DNA of 64,000 nucleotides, taken from Staphylococcus epidermidis. Its GTDB lineage: Bacteria; Bacillota; Bacilli; Staphylococcales; Staphylococcaceae. Made by a program: the position numbers and the translations under genes. This document shows positions 1 through 10,600 of this stretch, one piece after another. Each line of letters begins with the position of its first letter. The first letter of the stretch is position 1. Below the pieces are notes generated by a model. The model was not told where the DNA came from. It made no database searches and worked only from the letters and a program-made list of their open reading frames with translations. The stretch is from positions 1,364,001 through 1,428,000 of the forward strand of contig NZ_AP019721.1 of NCBI RefSeq assembly GCF_006742205.1, given 5' to 3'.

Positions 1-3000
1 AGACCTTTAATTAATACCATTAATCAAGTAATAAAAAAAGTTTATTTAAATCAATACACCGCAACATTTGTAGGACATTTCTCAGCTGGAAAATCAACGT
101 TAATTAATTTGTTATTAGAACAAGATATACTACCAAGTTCTCCAGTACCAACAACGAGCAATACAGCTATCGTTTCAGTAGCCAAGGAAGACGAAATCAT
201 TGCCAATCTTACGCAACAACAATATACAAAATTAAAAACGTACAACGATGTTAAACAAATGAATCGACAAAATGTCGATGTAGAATCGATAGAAATTAAT
301 TTTCCATCAAACAAATTTAATCTAGGGTTTACATTTCAAGATACACCGGGTGTTGACTCTAACGTTGCAACGCATCAGTCGAGTACAGAGCAATTTATGT
401 ATACAAGTAACTTGTTGTTTTATACAGTAGACTATAATCATGTCCAATCAGCGTTGAACTTTAAATTTATGAAACGTATTAATGAAGTTGGTATACCAAT
501 TATTTTTGTGATTAATCAGATTGATAAACATAATGAAGAAGAAATTACATTTGAAACTTTTAAATCAAGAGTCGAAAAATCAATCAAAGACTGGGATATC
601 AAACTTCAAGATACTTATTACGTTTCAAAGTTTGATCATCCACAGAATGAAATTGACAAACTTTCAAATTTTCTAGTATTTATGGATCAACATCGTGAAT
701 CAACAGAAGACTATGTTAATAGAACAATTCAATTCATTACCGACGCACAATACATATACATTCAAAATGAAATGCAATCTATTCTTGACACCCTTCAAAT
801 TAATGAAGAACAATTCGAGGAAGCATATATTCAATTTCAACAAAATCAAGAAGTCAGCGCAGAAGCACAATTGCTCAATGACTCTAATCAATTATTTAAT
901 TATTTAAAACAGAAGCGTAAAGATATATTAGATAATGCTTATATCATGACGTACGATATGCGTGAATCTTTACGGAATTATTTAGAAAGCATGGCAACTG
1001 ATTTTAAAGTGAATGGATTTTTTAATAAAAGGAAGAAAAAAGAAGAAGAACAAATCAAACGACTTAATGAGGCGACCACTCAATTGCAAGAGAAAGTTAA
1101 TCAACAAGTACGACAACCACTTCGTGAAGATATGTCATTTTTAACTAGATTCATAAATAAACATGCTGTGAATGAAAAAATACTAAATCAAGAATATGAC
1201 GTCGTTCCGTCACTTATATCAGAGCTATATCAAACTCAAACGAGCATTAGCAACACATACGTTTTAACATTTTCAGATGAAGTTATAAAAGCTTTGAATA
1301 AAAAAATAGAAAATGAGTCAACACCACTATTTGAAGAAGCTGTCAATCATGTACAAGTTAATGAATTATCGAGTGATGAAAATGAAGATAGGTATGAATA
1401 TGATAGATACATTGAACTTAACACATTAAAGGATTCGCTTACATCCCACAACTACAAACATTACTATATCCATTTAGACGATTCTTTAGATAAATTAATT
1501 GGAAGAACAGAGACTCATTTTGAACTTAAACAAGAAAATTCAACTGCTTATCATCGTAAACATGAGACACAACATCGTAACGAGTTTGTTACATCTAATC
1601 AAGATATTAAGCGTGCATTAGATATCGTTAAAGATGTACCATTATTTGATCGCACTAAACAAGATATCACCGATACCATTCTGAGACTCGATAATCAAAT
1701 AACAAAAGTAGGTGTTTTTGGTACATTTAGCGCAGGTAAAAGCAGCTTAATCAACGCTCTACTAGGTGATAACTATTTAGTTAGTTCTCCTAATCCAACA
1801 ACAGCGGCAACGACGGAATTATCATATGGTAAAGAGAGTCAAATCACATTAAAATCTAAAGAGCAATTACTAGAGGAAGTTAATCATGTACTAGAATTTT
1901 ATGAAATATCGTTTAACACCTTAGACAACTTTATTAAGAGCGATTTAGAGAAGTTAAAATCGAAACTAGAAAAGAACCAACTTGCATTTATTAGTGCAAT
2001 TGAGAAACATTATGAAATGTACACGTCAATGCTAGAACATTCACTTATACACACAGTATCGCTTGAAGAAATTAAAAAGTGGAGTGCCGAGGATGAGTAT
2101 GCCACTTTCGTGAAAACTGTACACCTTAAGCTACCTTTAGATTGGCTTAAGGGTAAAATCATTATTGATTCACTGGGTTTACATTCCAATAATCAAAGAC
2201 ACACGAATGAAACTGAACAAATTCTCACTTCTTCTGACCTTATTTTGTATGTAACTTACTTCAATCATTCATTTACAGATAACGACAAAGCCTTTATCGA
2301 ACATATGAAAGATATGAATCAATTAAATGAAAATCAAGCTTTTAAAATGATAATTAATGCGGTTGACCTAGCTGAAGATAAACAGGATATACAAGCCGTT
2401 GAGGATTATGTTGCAGATGCACTGGGGCAAGTTAACTTACACTCTGATATATATAGTGTTTCAAGTCGTCAAAGTTTAAATGGGAATAACATTGGCATAA
2501 ATGAATTAAGAGAAAGTATACAATACTTTGCAAAGGTTGAATCTAGAACAATTTTAGAGCAGCAGATGACTTATCAATTGCAACAAATGAATAACTCCTT
2601 TAAAAAAATGATTAAAGATTTTCACGATGACAACGCAAAATTATCAGCTAGACAACATAAATTAAATCACTATAAAAACCAAACCCTATTAAATCAAGAG
2701 TTGATTGATACAACTGCACAACGTACTTTCAATGAAGTAGAAGAACAAGTATATCATCTAAATGAACGGTTAAAACTACAACTTTTAGATGAGGTTAAAT
2801 CTGTGTTTAATAGTCAGATGACACAAAATAACGACTTTAATGAGGAAAAGAAAATTTCAACTAAAATATATTTAGATCAAATTCATCAACGCTTATTCTT
2901 AGAGCAATCACTTATCACAGAAAGGATTAAAAAATATTTTAATTCACAACTAGAAGAACAAATCCTACCAGTCATGAAAAAGTTAAATCAGATTCATGTT

Positions 3001-3372
3001 ATTATAAATGCAAAATTTAATGTTGAGCCATCACTGGTTGATACGGCGTTACTTCAAATTGAACTTAATTCAATGTTGCAATCACTACCAAAACAGTTAA
3101 CTAAACGTAAAATAGTTAATCCAAAGTCACAAAAGGATATACAAGTACACATAGCTAATCAAACTCTTGAATTATTACAAGATGATTTGAACTCATTGCG
3201 CCGACAATTAAATGATTATATCCATGAGATGACTCAACTTGCCGAACATCAATTTCAAATGTTGGAGACATCCATTCAACAACAAATTGATGAGTTACTT
3301 TCATTCACTATCGATGATACATTAATACAACAACTAGAATTGAAAACGACACAATTAGACAATATTTTATAG
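1..3372 (+). CDS. Dynamin-like GTPase with two GTPase domains (5' end outside window)
   Basis: The frame is open from base 1, so the start lies outside the window. Two P-loops are visible. The first, GHFSAGKST, is at about 70-98, before the first in-frame ATG at 109. The second, GTFSAGKSS, is at about 1717-1746. The first GTPase domain also shows a DTPG switch (about 337-350) and an NQID guanine-specificity motif (about 511-525). Matching positions in the second domain read DSLG and NAVD, a weaker fit. Long helical, Gln/Lys/Glu-rich stalk regions follow each GTPase domain. Two dynamin halves in one chain are typical of Bacillus subtilis DynA (YpbR), a membrane-remodelling protein. Its neighbour there is a YpcP-type exonuclease, as here, with 18 nt between the genes. 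I infer a role in membrane maintenance or fusion. The family call is secure; the cellular role in this species is inferred. Confidence 0.9.
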   Translation, partial: RPLINTINQVIKKVYLNQYTATFVGHFSAGKSTLINLLLEQDILPSSPVPTTSNTAIVSVAKEDEIIANLTQQQYTKLKTYNDVKQMNRQNVDVESIEINFPSNKFNLGFTFQDTPGVDSNVATHQSSTEQFMYTSNLLFYTVDYNHVQSALNFKFMKRINEVGIPIIFVINQIDKHNEEEITFETFKSRVEKSIKDWDIKLQDTYYVSKFDHPQNEIDKLSNFLVFMDQHRESTEDYVNRTIQFITDAQYIYIQNEMQSILDTLQINEEQFEEAYIQFQQNQEVSAEAQLLNDSNQLFNYLKQKRKDILDNAYIMTYDMRESLRNYLESMATDFKVNGFFNKRKKKEEEQIKRLNEATTQLQEKVNQQVRQPLREDMSFLTRFINKHAVNEKILNQEYDVVPSLISELYQTQTSISNTYVLTFSDEVIKALNKKIENESTPLFEEAVNHVQVNELSSDENEDRYEYDRYIELNTLKDSLTSHNYKHYYIHLDDSLDKLIGRTETHFELKQENSTAYHRKHETQHRNEFVTSNQDIKRALDIVKDVPLFDRTKQDITDTILRLDNQITKVGVFGTFSAGKSSLINALLGDNYLVSSPNPTTAATTELSYGKESQITLKSKEQLLEEVNHVLEFYEISFNTLDNFIKSDLEKLKSKLEKNQLAFISAIEKHYEMYTSMLEHSLIHTVSLEEIKKWSAEDEYATFVKTVHLKLPLDWLKGKIIIDSLGLHSNNQRHTNETEQILTSSDLILYVTYFNHSFTDNDKAFIEHMKDMNQLNENQAFKMIINAVDLAEDKQDIQAVEDYVADALGQVNLHSDIYSVSSRQSLNGNNIGINELRESIQYFAKVESRTILEQQMTYQLQQMNNSFKKMIKDFHDDNAKLSARQHKLNHYKNQTLLNQELIDTTAQRTFNEVEEQVYHLNERLKLQLLDEVKSVFNSQMTQNNDFNEEKKISTKIYLDQIHQRLFLEQSLITERIKKYFNSQLEEQILPVMKKLNQIHVIINAKFNVEPSLVDTALLQIELNSMLQSLPKQLTKRKIVNPKSQKDIQVHIANQTLELLQDDLNSLRRQLNDYIHEMTQLAEHQFQMLETSIQQQIDELLSFTIDDTLIQQLELKTTQLDNIL

Positions 3373-3390
3373 TAGAAAGAAGGATTAAAA

Positions 3391-4269
3391 ATGCCTCAAA
3401 GAGTATTGCTCGTTGATGGAATGGCTTTATTATTTAGACATTTTTATGCAACAAGCTTACACAATCAATTTATGTACAATTCTAAAGGAATTCCTACAAA
3501 TGGTATTCAAGGTTTTGTAAGACATATTTTTAGCGCTATCAAGGAAATCGAACCTACTCACGTAGCAGTTTGTTGGGATATGGGGCAAGAAACATTCAGA
3601 AATGAAATGTATGATGGCTATAAACAAAATCGCCCAGCACCTCCTGATGAACTTATTCCTCAATTCGATTATGTTAAAGAAATATCCCATCAGTTTGGTT
3701 TTGTAAATGTTGGTAAGCGTAATTATGAAGCTGATGATATTATTGGCAGTTTAGCGGAAACATATTCACAAGAACATGAAGTTTATATCATTACCGGAGA
3801 CCGAGACTTACTCCAATGCATTAATCATAATGTAGAAGTTTGGCTTATAAAAAAAGGTTTTACAATCTATCAACGTTACACGCTTGATCGTTTCATTGAT
3901 GAATACGGGCTTAATCCTCAACAATTAATAGATGTTAAAGCTTTTATGGGTGATACAGCAGATGGCTATTCTGGTGTAAAAGGGATAGGTGAAAAAACAG
4001 CAATTAAATTAATTCAAAATCATGGAACTGTCGAAAATGTAGTGAACAATTTATCATCATTAACTCCCGCTCAACAGAAAAAAATAACAAATAATTTAAA
4101 TCATCTGCATTTATCAAAATCACTCGCAGAAATATATACCAAAGTTCCAATTGAAACAGACAAACTTTTTAAAGAGATGACATATGCTCATACACTAAAT
4201 GAGATTTTATCCATTTGTAATGAACATGAACTATACGTTTCAAGTAAATATATTGCAACTCACCTCTAA
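3391..4269 (+). CDS. 5'-3' exonuclease (Pol I N-terminal domain type, YpcP-like)
   Basis: The 292-aa product resembles the stand-alone 5' nuclease domain of DNA polymerase I and contains no polymerase domain. Metal-binding acidic motifs are in the expected order: VDG near residue 9, CWDMG near 60, EADDIIGS near 113, TGDRDLLQ near 135 and FMGDTADGYSG near 187. The last leads directly into a helix-three-turn-helix DNA-binding segment, GIGEKTAIKLI. A GAAAGAAGG-like ribosome site precedes the ATG. The gene follows the dynamin gene by 18 nt and is probably cotranscribed with it, and an intrinsic terminator follows at 4275-4317. Members of the family remove RNA primers or flaps during lagging-strand maturation and repair. 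That role is inferred from the family. Confidence 0.92.
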   Translation: MPQRVLLVDGMALLFRHFYATSLHNQFMYNSKGIPTNGIQGFVRHIFSAIKEIEPTHVAVCWDMGQETFRNEMYDGYKQNRPAPPDELIPQFDYVKEISHQFGFVNVGKRNYEADDIIGSLAETYSQEHEVYIITGDRDLLQCINHNVEVWLIKKGFTIYQRYTLDRFIDEYGLNPQQLIDVKAFMGDTADGYSGVKGIGEKTAIKLIQNHGTVENVVNNLSSLTPAQQKKITNNLNHLHLSKSLAEIYTKVPIETDKLFKEMTYAHTLNEILSICNEHELYVSSKYIATHL

Positions 4270-4274
4270 CCATA

Positions 4275-4317
4275 AACCAATGAACATTTCATTTAGATAT
4301 TGTTCATTGGTTTTTTT
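4275..4317 (+). terminator. Intrinsic terminator after the exonuclease gene
   Basis: A perfect 12-bp inverted repeat (AACCAATGAACA / TGTTCATTGGTT) with a 14-nt loop is followed directly by a T run. It lies 5 nt after the exonuclease stop codon and separates this operon from ebh. Confidence 0.88.
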
Positions 4318-4412
4318 AATATCAATTAGCATCTCCACTAAAAATATAAATATTTTATTAAAACTTCGTGAATTAATTTCACAAAGTTATCTTAAAGTGA
4401 TATTATTGTTTA

Positions 4413-4451
4413 GAACAAATAAATTGTTGTTCAAAATGCTATTGTGATAAA
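4413..4451 (+). promoter_or_regulatory. Candidate ebh promoter with overlapping palindrome
   Basis: TTGTTG (4424-4429), a 16-nt spacer and GATAAA (4446-4451) with an upstream TGT extension make a plausible extended -10 sigma-A promoter. GAACAA (4413-4418) and TTGTTC (4427-4432) form an inverted repeat across the -35 region that could bind a regulator. If this promoter is used, the leader before the preferred TTG start at 4613 is about 155 nt. This is a motif reading only, with no transcript data. Confidence 0.35.
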
Positions 4452-4453
4452 TG

Positions 4454-4497
4454 AAGAGCAAACCGAAATTAAACGGTCGGAACATCTGCTCTTTTTT
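4454..4497 (+). promoter_or_regulatory. Terminator-like hairpin in the ebh leader (possible attenuator)
   Basis: AAGAGCA (4454-4460) pairs with TGCTCTT (4487-4493). A short inner CCG/CGG stem is possible, and a T-rich stretch continues to 4497. This resembles an intrinsic terminator. It sits after the upstream ATG at 4451 but before the ribosome site and TTG at 4597-4615, so it could attenuate ebh transcription or end a short leader RNA. The stem is only 7 bp and part of the left arm may lie at or before the transcription start, so confidence is modest. Confidence 0.35.
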
Positions 4498-4612
4498 ATT
4501 GAGCAAATGTATGAGTTATTCATTGTCAAAATTATCAACATTAAAAACGTATAATTTTCAAATCACATCAAACAACAAAGAAAAAACATCAAGAATAGGA
4601 GTGGCAATAGCT

Positions 4613-7600
4613 TTGAATAATCGTGATAAATTACAAAAATTTAGTATTCGAAAATACGCAATTGGAACATTTTCTACTGTGATTGCAACACTTGTGTTCA
4701 TGGGTATCAATACAAACCATGCAAGTGCCGACGAGTTGAATCAAAATCAAAAGTTAATTAAACAATTAAATCAAACAGATGATGATGATTCGAATACGCA
4801 TAGTCAAGAAATCGAAAATAACAAACAAAATTCTAGTGGGAAGACTGAATCATTACGTTCATCAACTAGTCAAAATCAAGCAAATGCACGACTGTCGGAT
4901 CAATTCAAAGACACTAATGAAACATCGCAACAATTACCTACAAATGTTTCGGATGATAGTATCAATCAATCGCATAGTGAAGCAAATATGAATAACGAAC
5001 CATTGAAAGTTGATAATAGTACTATGCAAGCACATAGTAAAATAGTAAGCGATAGCGATGGGAATGCTTCTGAAAATAAACATCATAAACTAACAGAAAA
5101 TGTACTTGCAGAAAGCCGAGCAAGTAAAAATGACAAAGAGAAAGAGAATCTACAAGAGAAAGATAAATCGCAGCAAGTACATCCACCATTAGATAAAAAT
5201 GCATTACAAGCTTTTTTTGACGCATCATATCACAATTACAGAATGATTGATAGAGATCGTGCGGATGCAACAGAATATCAAAAAGTCAAATCTACTTTTG
5301 ACTACGTCAATGACTTACTAGGTAATAATCAAAATATTCCTTCAGAACAGCTTGTTTCGGCATATCAACAATTAGAGAAAGCATTAGAACTTGCACGTAC
5401 GTTACCACAACAATCTACTACAGAAAAACGTGGTAGAAGAAGTACGAGAAGTGTTGTTGAGAATCGTTCATCAAGAAGCGATTACTTAGATGCTAGAACT
5501 GAATATTATGTTTCAAAAGACGATGATGATTCTGGTTTCCCTCCTGGTACTTTCTTCCATGCTTCAAATAGAAGATGGCCTTATAATTTACCAAGATCTA
5601 GGAACATCTTACGTGCTTCTGATGTACAAGGTAATGCTTATATCACTACAAAACGACTTAAAGATGGATATCAATGGGATATTTTATTTAATAGTAATCA
5701 TAAAGGGCATGAATATATGTACTATTGGTTTGGACTTCCAAGTGATCAAACACCAACTGGTCCAGTAACTTTCACTATTATCAACCGTGATGGTTCAAGT
5801 ACATCTACTGGTGGCGTTGGATTTGGATCAGGTGCACCACTACCTCAATTTTGGAGATCAGCAGGTGCTATTAATTCTAGCGTAGCGAATGATTTTAAAC
5901 ATGGCTCCGCTACAAATTATGCATTTTATGATGGTGTTAATAATTTTTCTGACTTTGCTAGAGGGGGAGAATTATACTTCGACAGAGAAGGCGCTACACA
6001 AACTAATAAATATTATGGCGATGAAAACTTCGCATTGCTAAATAGTGAGAAACCAGATCAAATAAGAGGATTAGATACAATATATAGTTTTAAAGGTAGT
6101 GGTGATGTAAGTTATCGTATTTCATTTAAAACTCAAGGAGCTCCAACTGCAAGATTGTATTATGCTGCTGGCGCGCGTTCTGGTGAATATAAACAAGCAA
6201 CGAACTATAACCAACTCTATGTCGAACCTTATAAGAATTATCGAAATCGAGTACAGTCAAATGTCCAAGTTAAAAATCGTACACTTCATTTAAAAAGAAC
6301 AATCAGACAATTCGATCCTACATTACAGAGAACTACTGATGTTCCTATTTTGGATAGTGACGGTTCCGGAAGTATTGATTCGGTATACGACCCATTAAGT
6401 TATGTAAAGAATGTGACTGGTACAGTCCTAGGTATTTATCCATCTTATCTTCCTTATAATCAGGAAAGATGGCAGGGAGCTAATGCAATGAATGCCTATC
6501 AAATTGAAGAACTTTTTTCACAAGAAAATCTTCAAAATGCAGCACGTTCAGGCCGTCCAATTCAATTTCTTGTAGGTTTTGATGTTGAAGATAGCCATCA
6601 TAACCCTGAAACTCTTTTACCAGTAAATTTATATGTAAAACCTGAGTTAAAACATACAATTGAGTTATATCACGATAATGAAAAACAAGATAGAAAGGAA
6701 TTTTCAGTATCGAAACGAGCGGGCCATGGTGTTTTCCAAGTAATGAGTGGAACGCTTCATAACACTGTAGGATCAGGAATATTACCTTATCAACAAGAGA
6801 TACGTATCAAACTTACTAGTAATGAACCAATTAAAGATAGTGAATGGTCTATTACAGGATATCCTAACACGCTTACATTACAAAACGCTGTGGGTAGAAC
6901 AAATAATGCTACTGAAAAAAACTTAGCTCTTGTTGGTCATATTGATCCAGGAAATTATTTCATCACTGTTAAGTTTGGTGATAAAGTAGAACAATTTGAA
7001 ATTAGATCAAAACCAACTCCACCAAGAATCATTACAACTGCTAATGAATTACGTGGAAATCCTAACCATAAGCCTGAAATAAGAGTAACAGATATACCAA
7101 ATGATACTACTGCTAAAATCAAACTTGTGATGGGCGGAACCGATGGCGATCATGATCCAGAAATAAATCCATATACTGTCCCTGAAAACTACACAGTAGT
7201 TGCAGAAGCATACCATGATAATGATCCAAGTAAAAATGGGGTCTTAACATTCCGTTCATCAGACTACCTTAAAGATCTACCATTAAGCGGTGAATTAAAG
7301 GCAATTGTTTATTACAATCAATATGTACAATCAAACTTTAGTAATAGCGTTCCGTTTAGTAGCGATACAACACCACCTACAATTAATGAACCGGCAGGAC
7401 TAGTTCATAAGTATTACAGGGGAGATCATGTAGAAATTACTCTTCCAGTCACTGATAATACTGGCGGTTCAGGTTTAAGAGATGTAAACGTCAATTTACC
7501 TCAAGGTTGGACAAAAACCTTTACAATCAATCCTAATAATAATACTGAGGGTACGCTTAAGTTAATTGGTAATATACCTAGTAATGAAGCATATAATACG

Positions 7601-10600
7601 ACATATCATTTCAATATTACTGCAACCGATAATTCTGGAAATACAACAAATCCAGCTAAAACCTTTATTTTAAATGTTGGTAAGTTGGCTGATGATTTAA
7701 ATCCAGTCGGATTATCTAGAGATCAACTACAATTAGTGACAGACCCTTCTTCATTATCTAATTCCGAACGAGAAGAGGTAAAAAGAAAAATAAGTGAAGC
7801 AAATGCTAATATAAGATCATATTTATTACAAAATAACCCAATACTCGCTGGAGTAAACGGCGATGTTACATTTTATTATAGAGATGGTTCTGTAGATGTT
7901 ATTGATGCTGAAAATGTAATCACATATGAGCCCGAAAGAAAATCCATTTTCAGTGAAAATGGTAATACAAATAAAAAAGAAGCAGTAATCACTATTGCTA
8001 GAGGACAAAACTATACCATTGGTCCAAACTTAAGAAAATATTTCTCATTAAGTAATGGTTCGGATTTACCTAATAGAGATTTCACCTCTATATCAGCTAT
8101 TGGATCTTTACCTTCATCGAGTGAAATTAGTCGACTCAATGTTGGAAATTATAACTATAGAGTTAATGCTAAAAATGCTTATCATAAGACTCAACAAGAA
8201 CTTAATTTAAAACTTAAAATAGTAGAGGTTAATGCACCTACTGGTAATAATCGTGTATATAGAGTTAGTACTTATAATTTAACTAATGATGAAATCAATA
8301 AAATCAAACAAGCATTTAAAGCAGCTAATTCTGGACTTAATTTAAACGATAACGATATCACTGTTTCGAATAACTTTGACCATAGAAATGTTAGTAGTGT
8401 GACAGTAACTATACGTAAGGGCGATTTGATAAAAGAGTTTTCATCAAATCTCAATAATATGAATTTCTTACGTTGGGTTAATATAAGGGATGATTATACC
8501 ATTTCGTGGACTTCTAGTAAGATTCAAGGTAGAAATACAGATGGTGGATTAGAATGGTCACCAGATCATAAATCACTTATTTATAAATATGATGCAACAT
8601 TAGGTAGACAAATAAATACTAATGACGTGTTAACTTTACTTCAAGCAACAGCTAAAAACTCAAATTTACGTTCAAATATCAATAGTAATGAAAAACAGTT
8701 AGCAGAACGAGGGTCTAATGGGTATTCTAAATCTATAATTAGAGATGATGGCGAGAAATCTTATTTACTTAACTCAAATCCTATTCAAGTATTAGACTTA
8801 GTAGAACCAGATAATGGTTACGGTGGACGTCAAGTCAGTCATTCTAACGTTATATATAATGAAAAAAATTCTTCTATCGTAAATGGTCAAGTTCCAGAAG
8901 CTAATGGGGCATCCGCTTTTAATATTGATAAAGTTGTTAAAGCTAATGCGGCAAATAATGGTATTATGGGTGTTATCTATAAGGCACAATTATACTTAGC
9001 ACCATACAGTCCAAAAGGTTACATTGAAAAATTAGGCCAAAATTTAAGCAATACCAATAACGTGATTAATGTTTATTTTGTGCCTTCTGATAAAATAAAT
9101 CCTAGTATAACTGTAGGTAATTACGACCATCATACGGTATATTCTGGTGAAACATTTAAAAATACTATCAATGTAAATGATAATTATGGATTAAATACAG
9201 TAGCTTCTACAAGTGATAGTGCAATTACTATGACCAGAAACAACAACGAGTTAGTAGGTCAGGCTCCTAATGTTACTAATAGCATAAATAAAATTGTAAA
9301 AGTTAAAGCCACAGATAAAAGTGGAAATGAAAGTATTGTTTCTTTCACAGTAAATATAAAACCATTAAACGAGAAATATAGAATAACAACTTCATCAAGT
9401 AATCAAACACCAGTGAGAATTAGTAATATTCAAAACAATGCTAACCTTTCAATTGAAGATCAAAATAGAGTAAAATCTTCACTCAGCATGACTAAAATTT
9501 TAGGTACAAGAAATTATGTCAATGAGTCAAATAATGACGTTCGTAGTCAAGTTGTAAGTAAAGTAAATAGAAGTGGGAACAATGCTACAGTTAATGTTAC
9601 AACTACATTTTCTGATGGTACAACTAATACAATAACCGTTCCAGTTAAACATGTGTTATTAGAAGTTGTACCTACTACTAGAACAACAGTAAGAGGACAA
9701 CAATTTCCAACCGGCAAAGGAACTTCCCCAAATGATTTCTTTAGTTTAAGAACGGGAGGTCCAGTTGATGCGAGAATAGTTTGGGTTAATAATCAGGGAC
9801 CCGATATAAATAGTAATCAAATTGGTAGAGATTTAACATTACACGCTGAAATATTCTTTGATGGTGAAACAACACCAATTAGAAAAGATACTACTTACAA
9901 ACTTAGTCAATCTATTCCAAAGCAAATATATGAAACAACTATCAATGGTCGATTTAATTCATCAGGTGATGCATATCCAGGAAATTTTGTTCAAGCAGTA
10001 AATCAATATTGGCCAGAACATATGGACTTCAGATGGGCCCAAGGATCAGGCACACCAAGTTCTCGTAATGCAGGTTCATTTACTAAAACAGTTACGGTAG
10101 TTTATCAAAACGGCCAAACTGAAAACGTTAATGTACTATTCAAAGTCAAACCAAATAAACCTGTTATTGATAGTAATAGTGTGATTTCAAAAGGACAATT
10201 AAATGGTCAACAAATTTTAGTTCGAAATGTTCCACAAAATGCACAAGTCACTCTATATCAATCAAATGGAACTGTTATTCCTAATACAAATACAACTATA
10301 GATTCTAATGGTATAGCTACTGTAACAATTCAAGGCACTCTACCAACCGGAAATATTACTGCTAAAACCTCAATGACAAATAATGTAACGTACACTAAAC
10401 AAAATAGTAGTGGAATTGCTTCAAATACAACTGAAGATATAAGTGTTTTTTCAGAAAACAGTGATCAAGTAAATGTTACCGCTGGCATGCAAGCTAAAAA
10501 TGATGGTATTAAAATAATTAAAGGTACAAACTATAATTTTAATGACTTCAATAGTTTCATAAGTAATATACCAGCCCATTCTACTCTTACATGGAACGAG

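Noticed and set aside
4451..4612. Upstream ATG at 4451 as the ebh start
   Set aside because: It would place 54 residues before the YSIRK signal peptide, overlaps a terminator-like hairpin and lacks a good ribosome site; the TTG at 4613 has one. It cannot be fully excluded.
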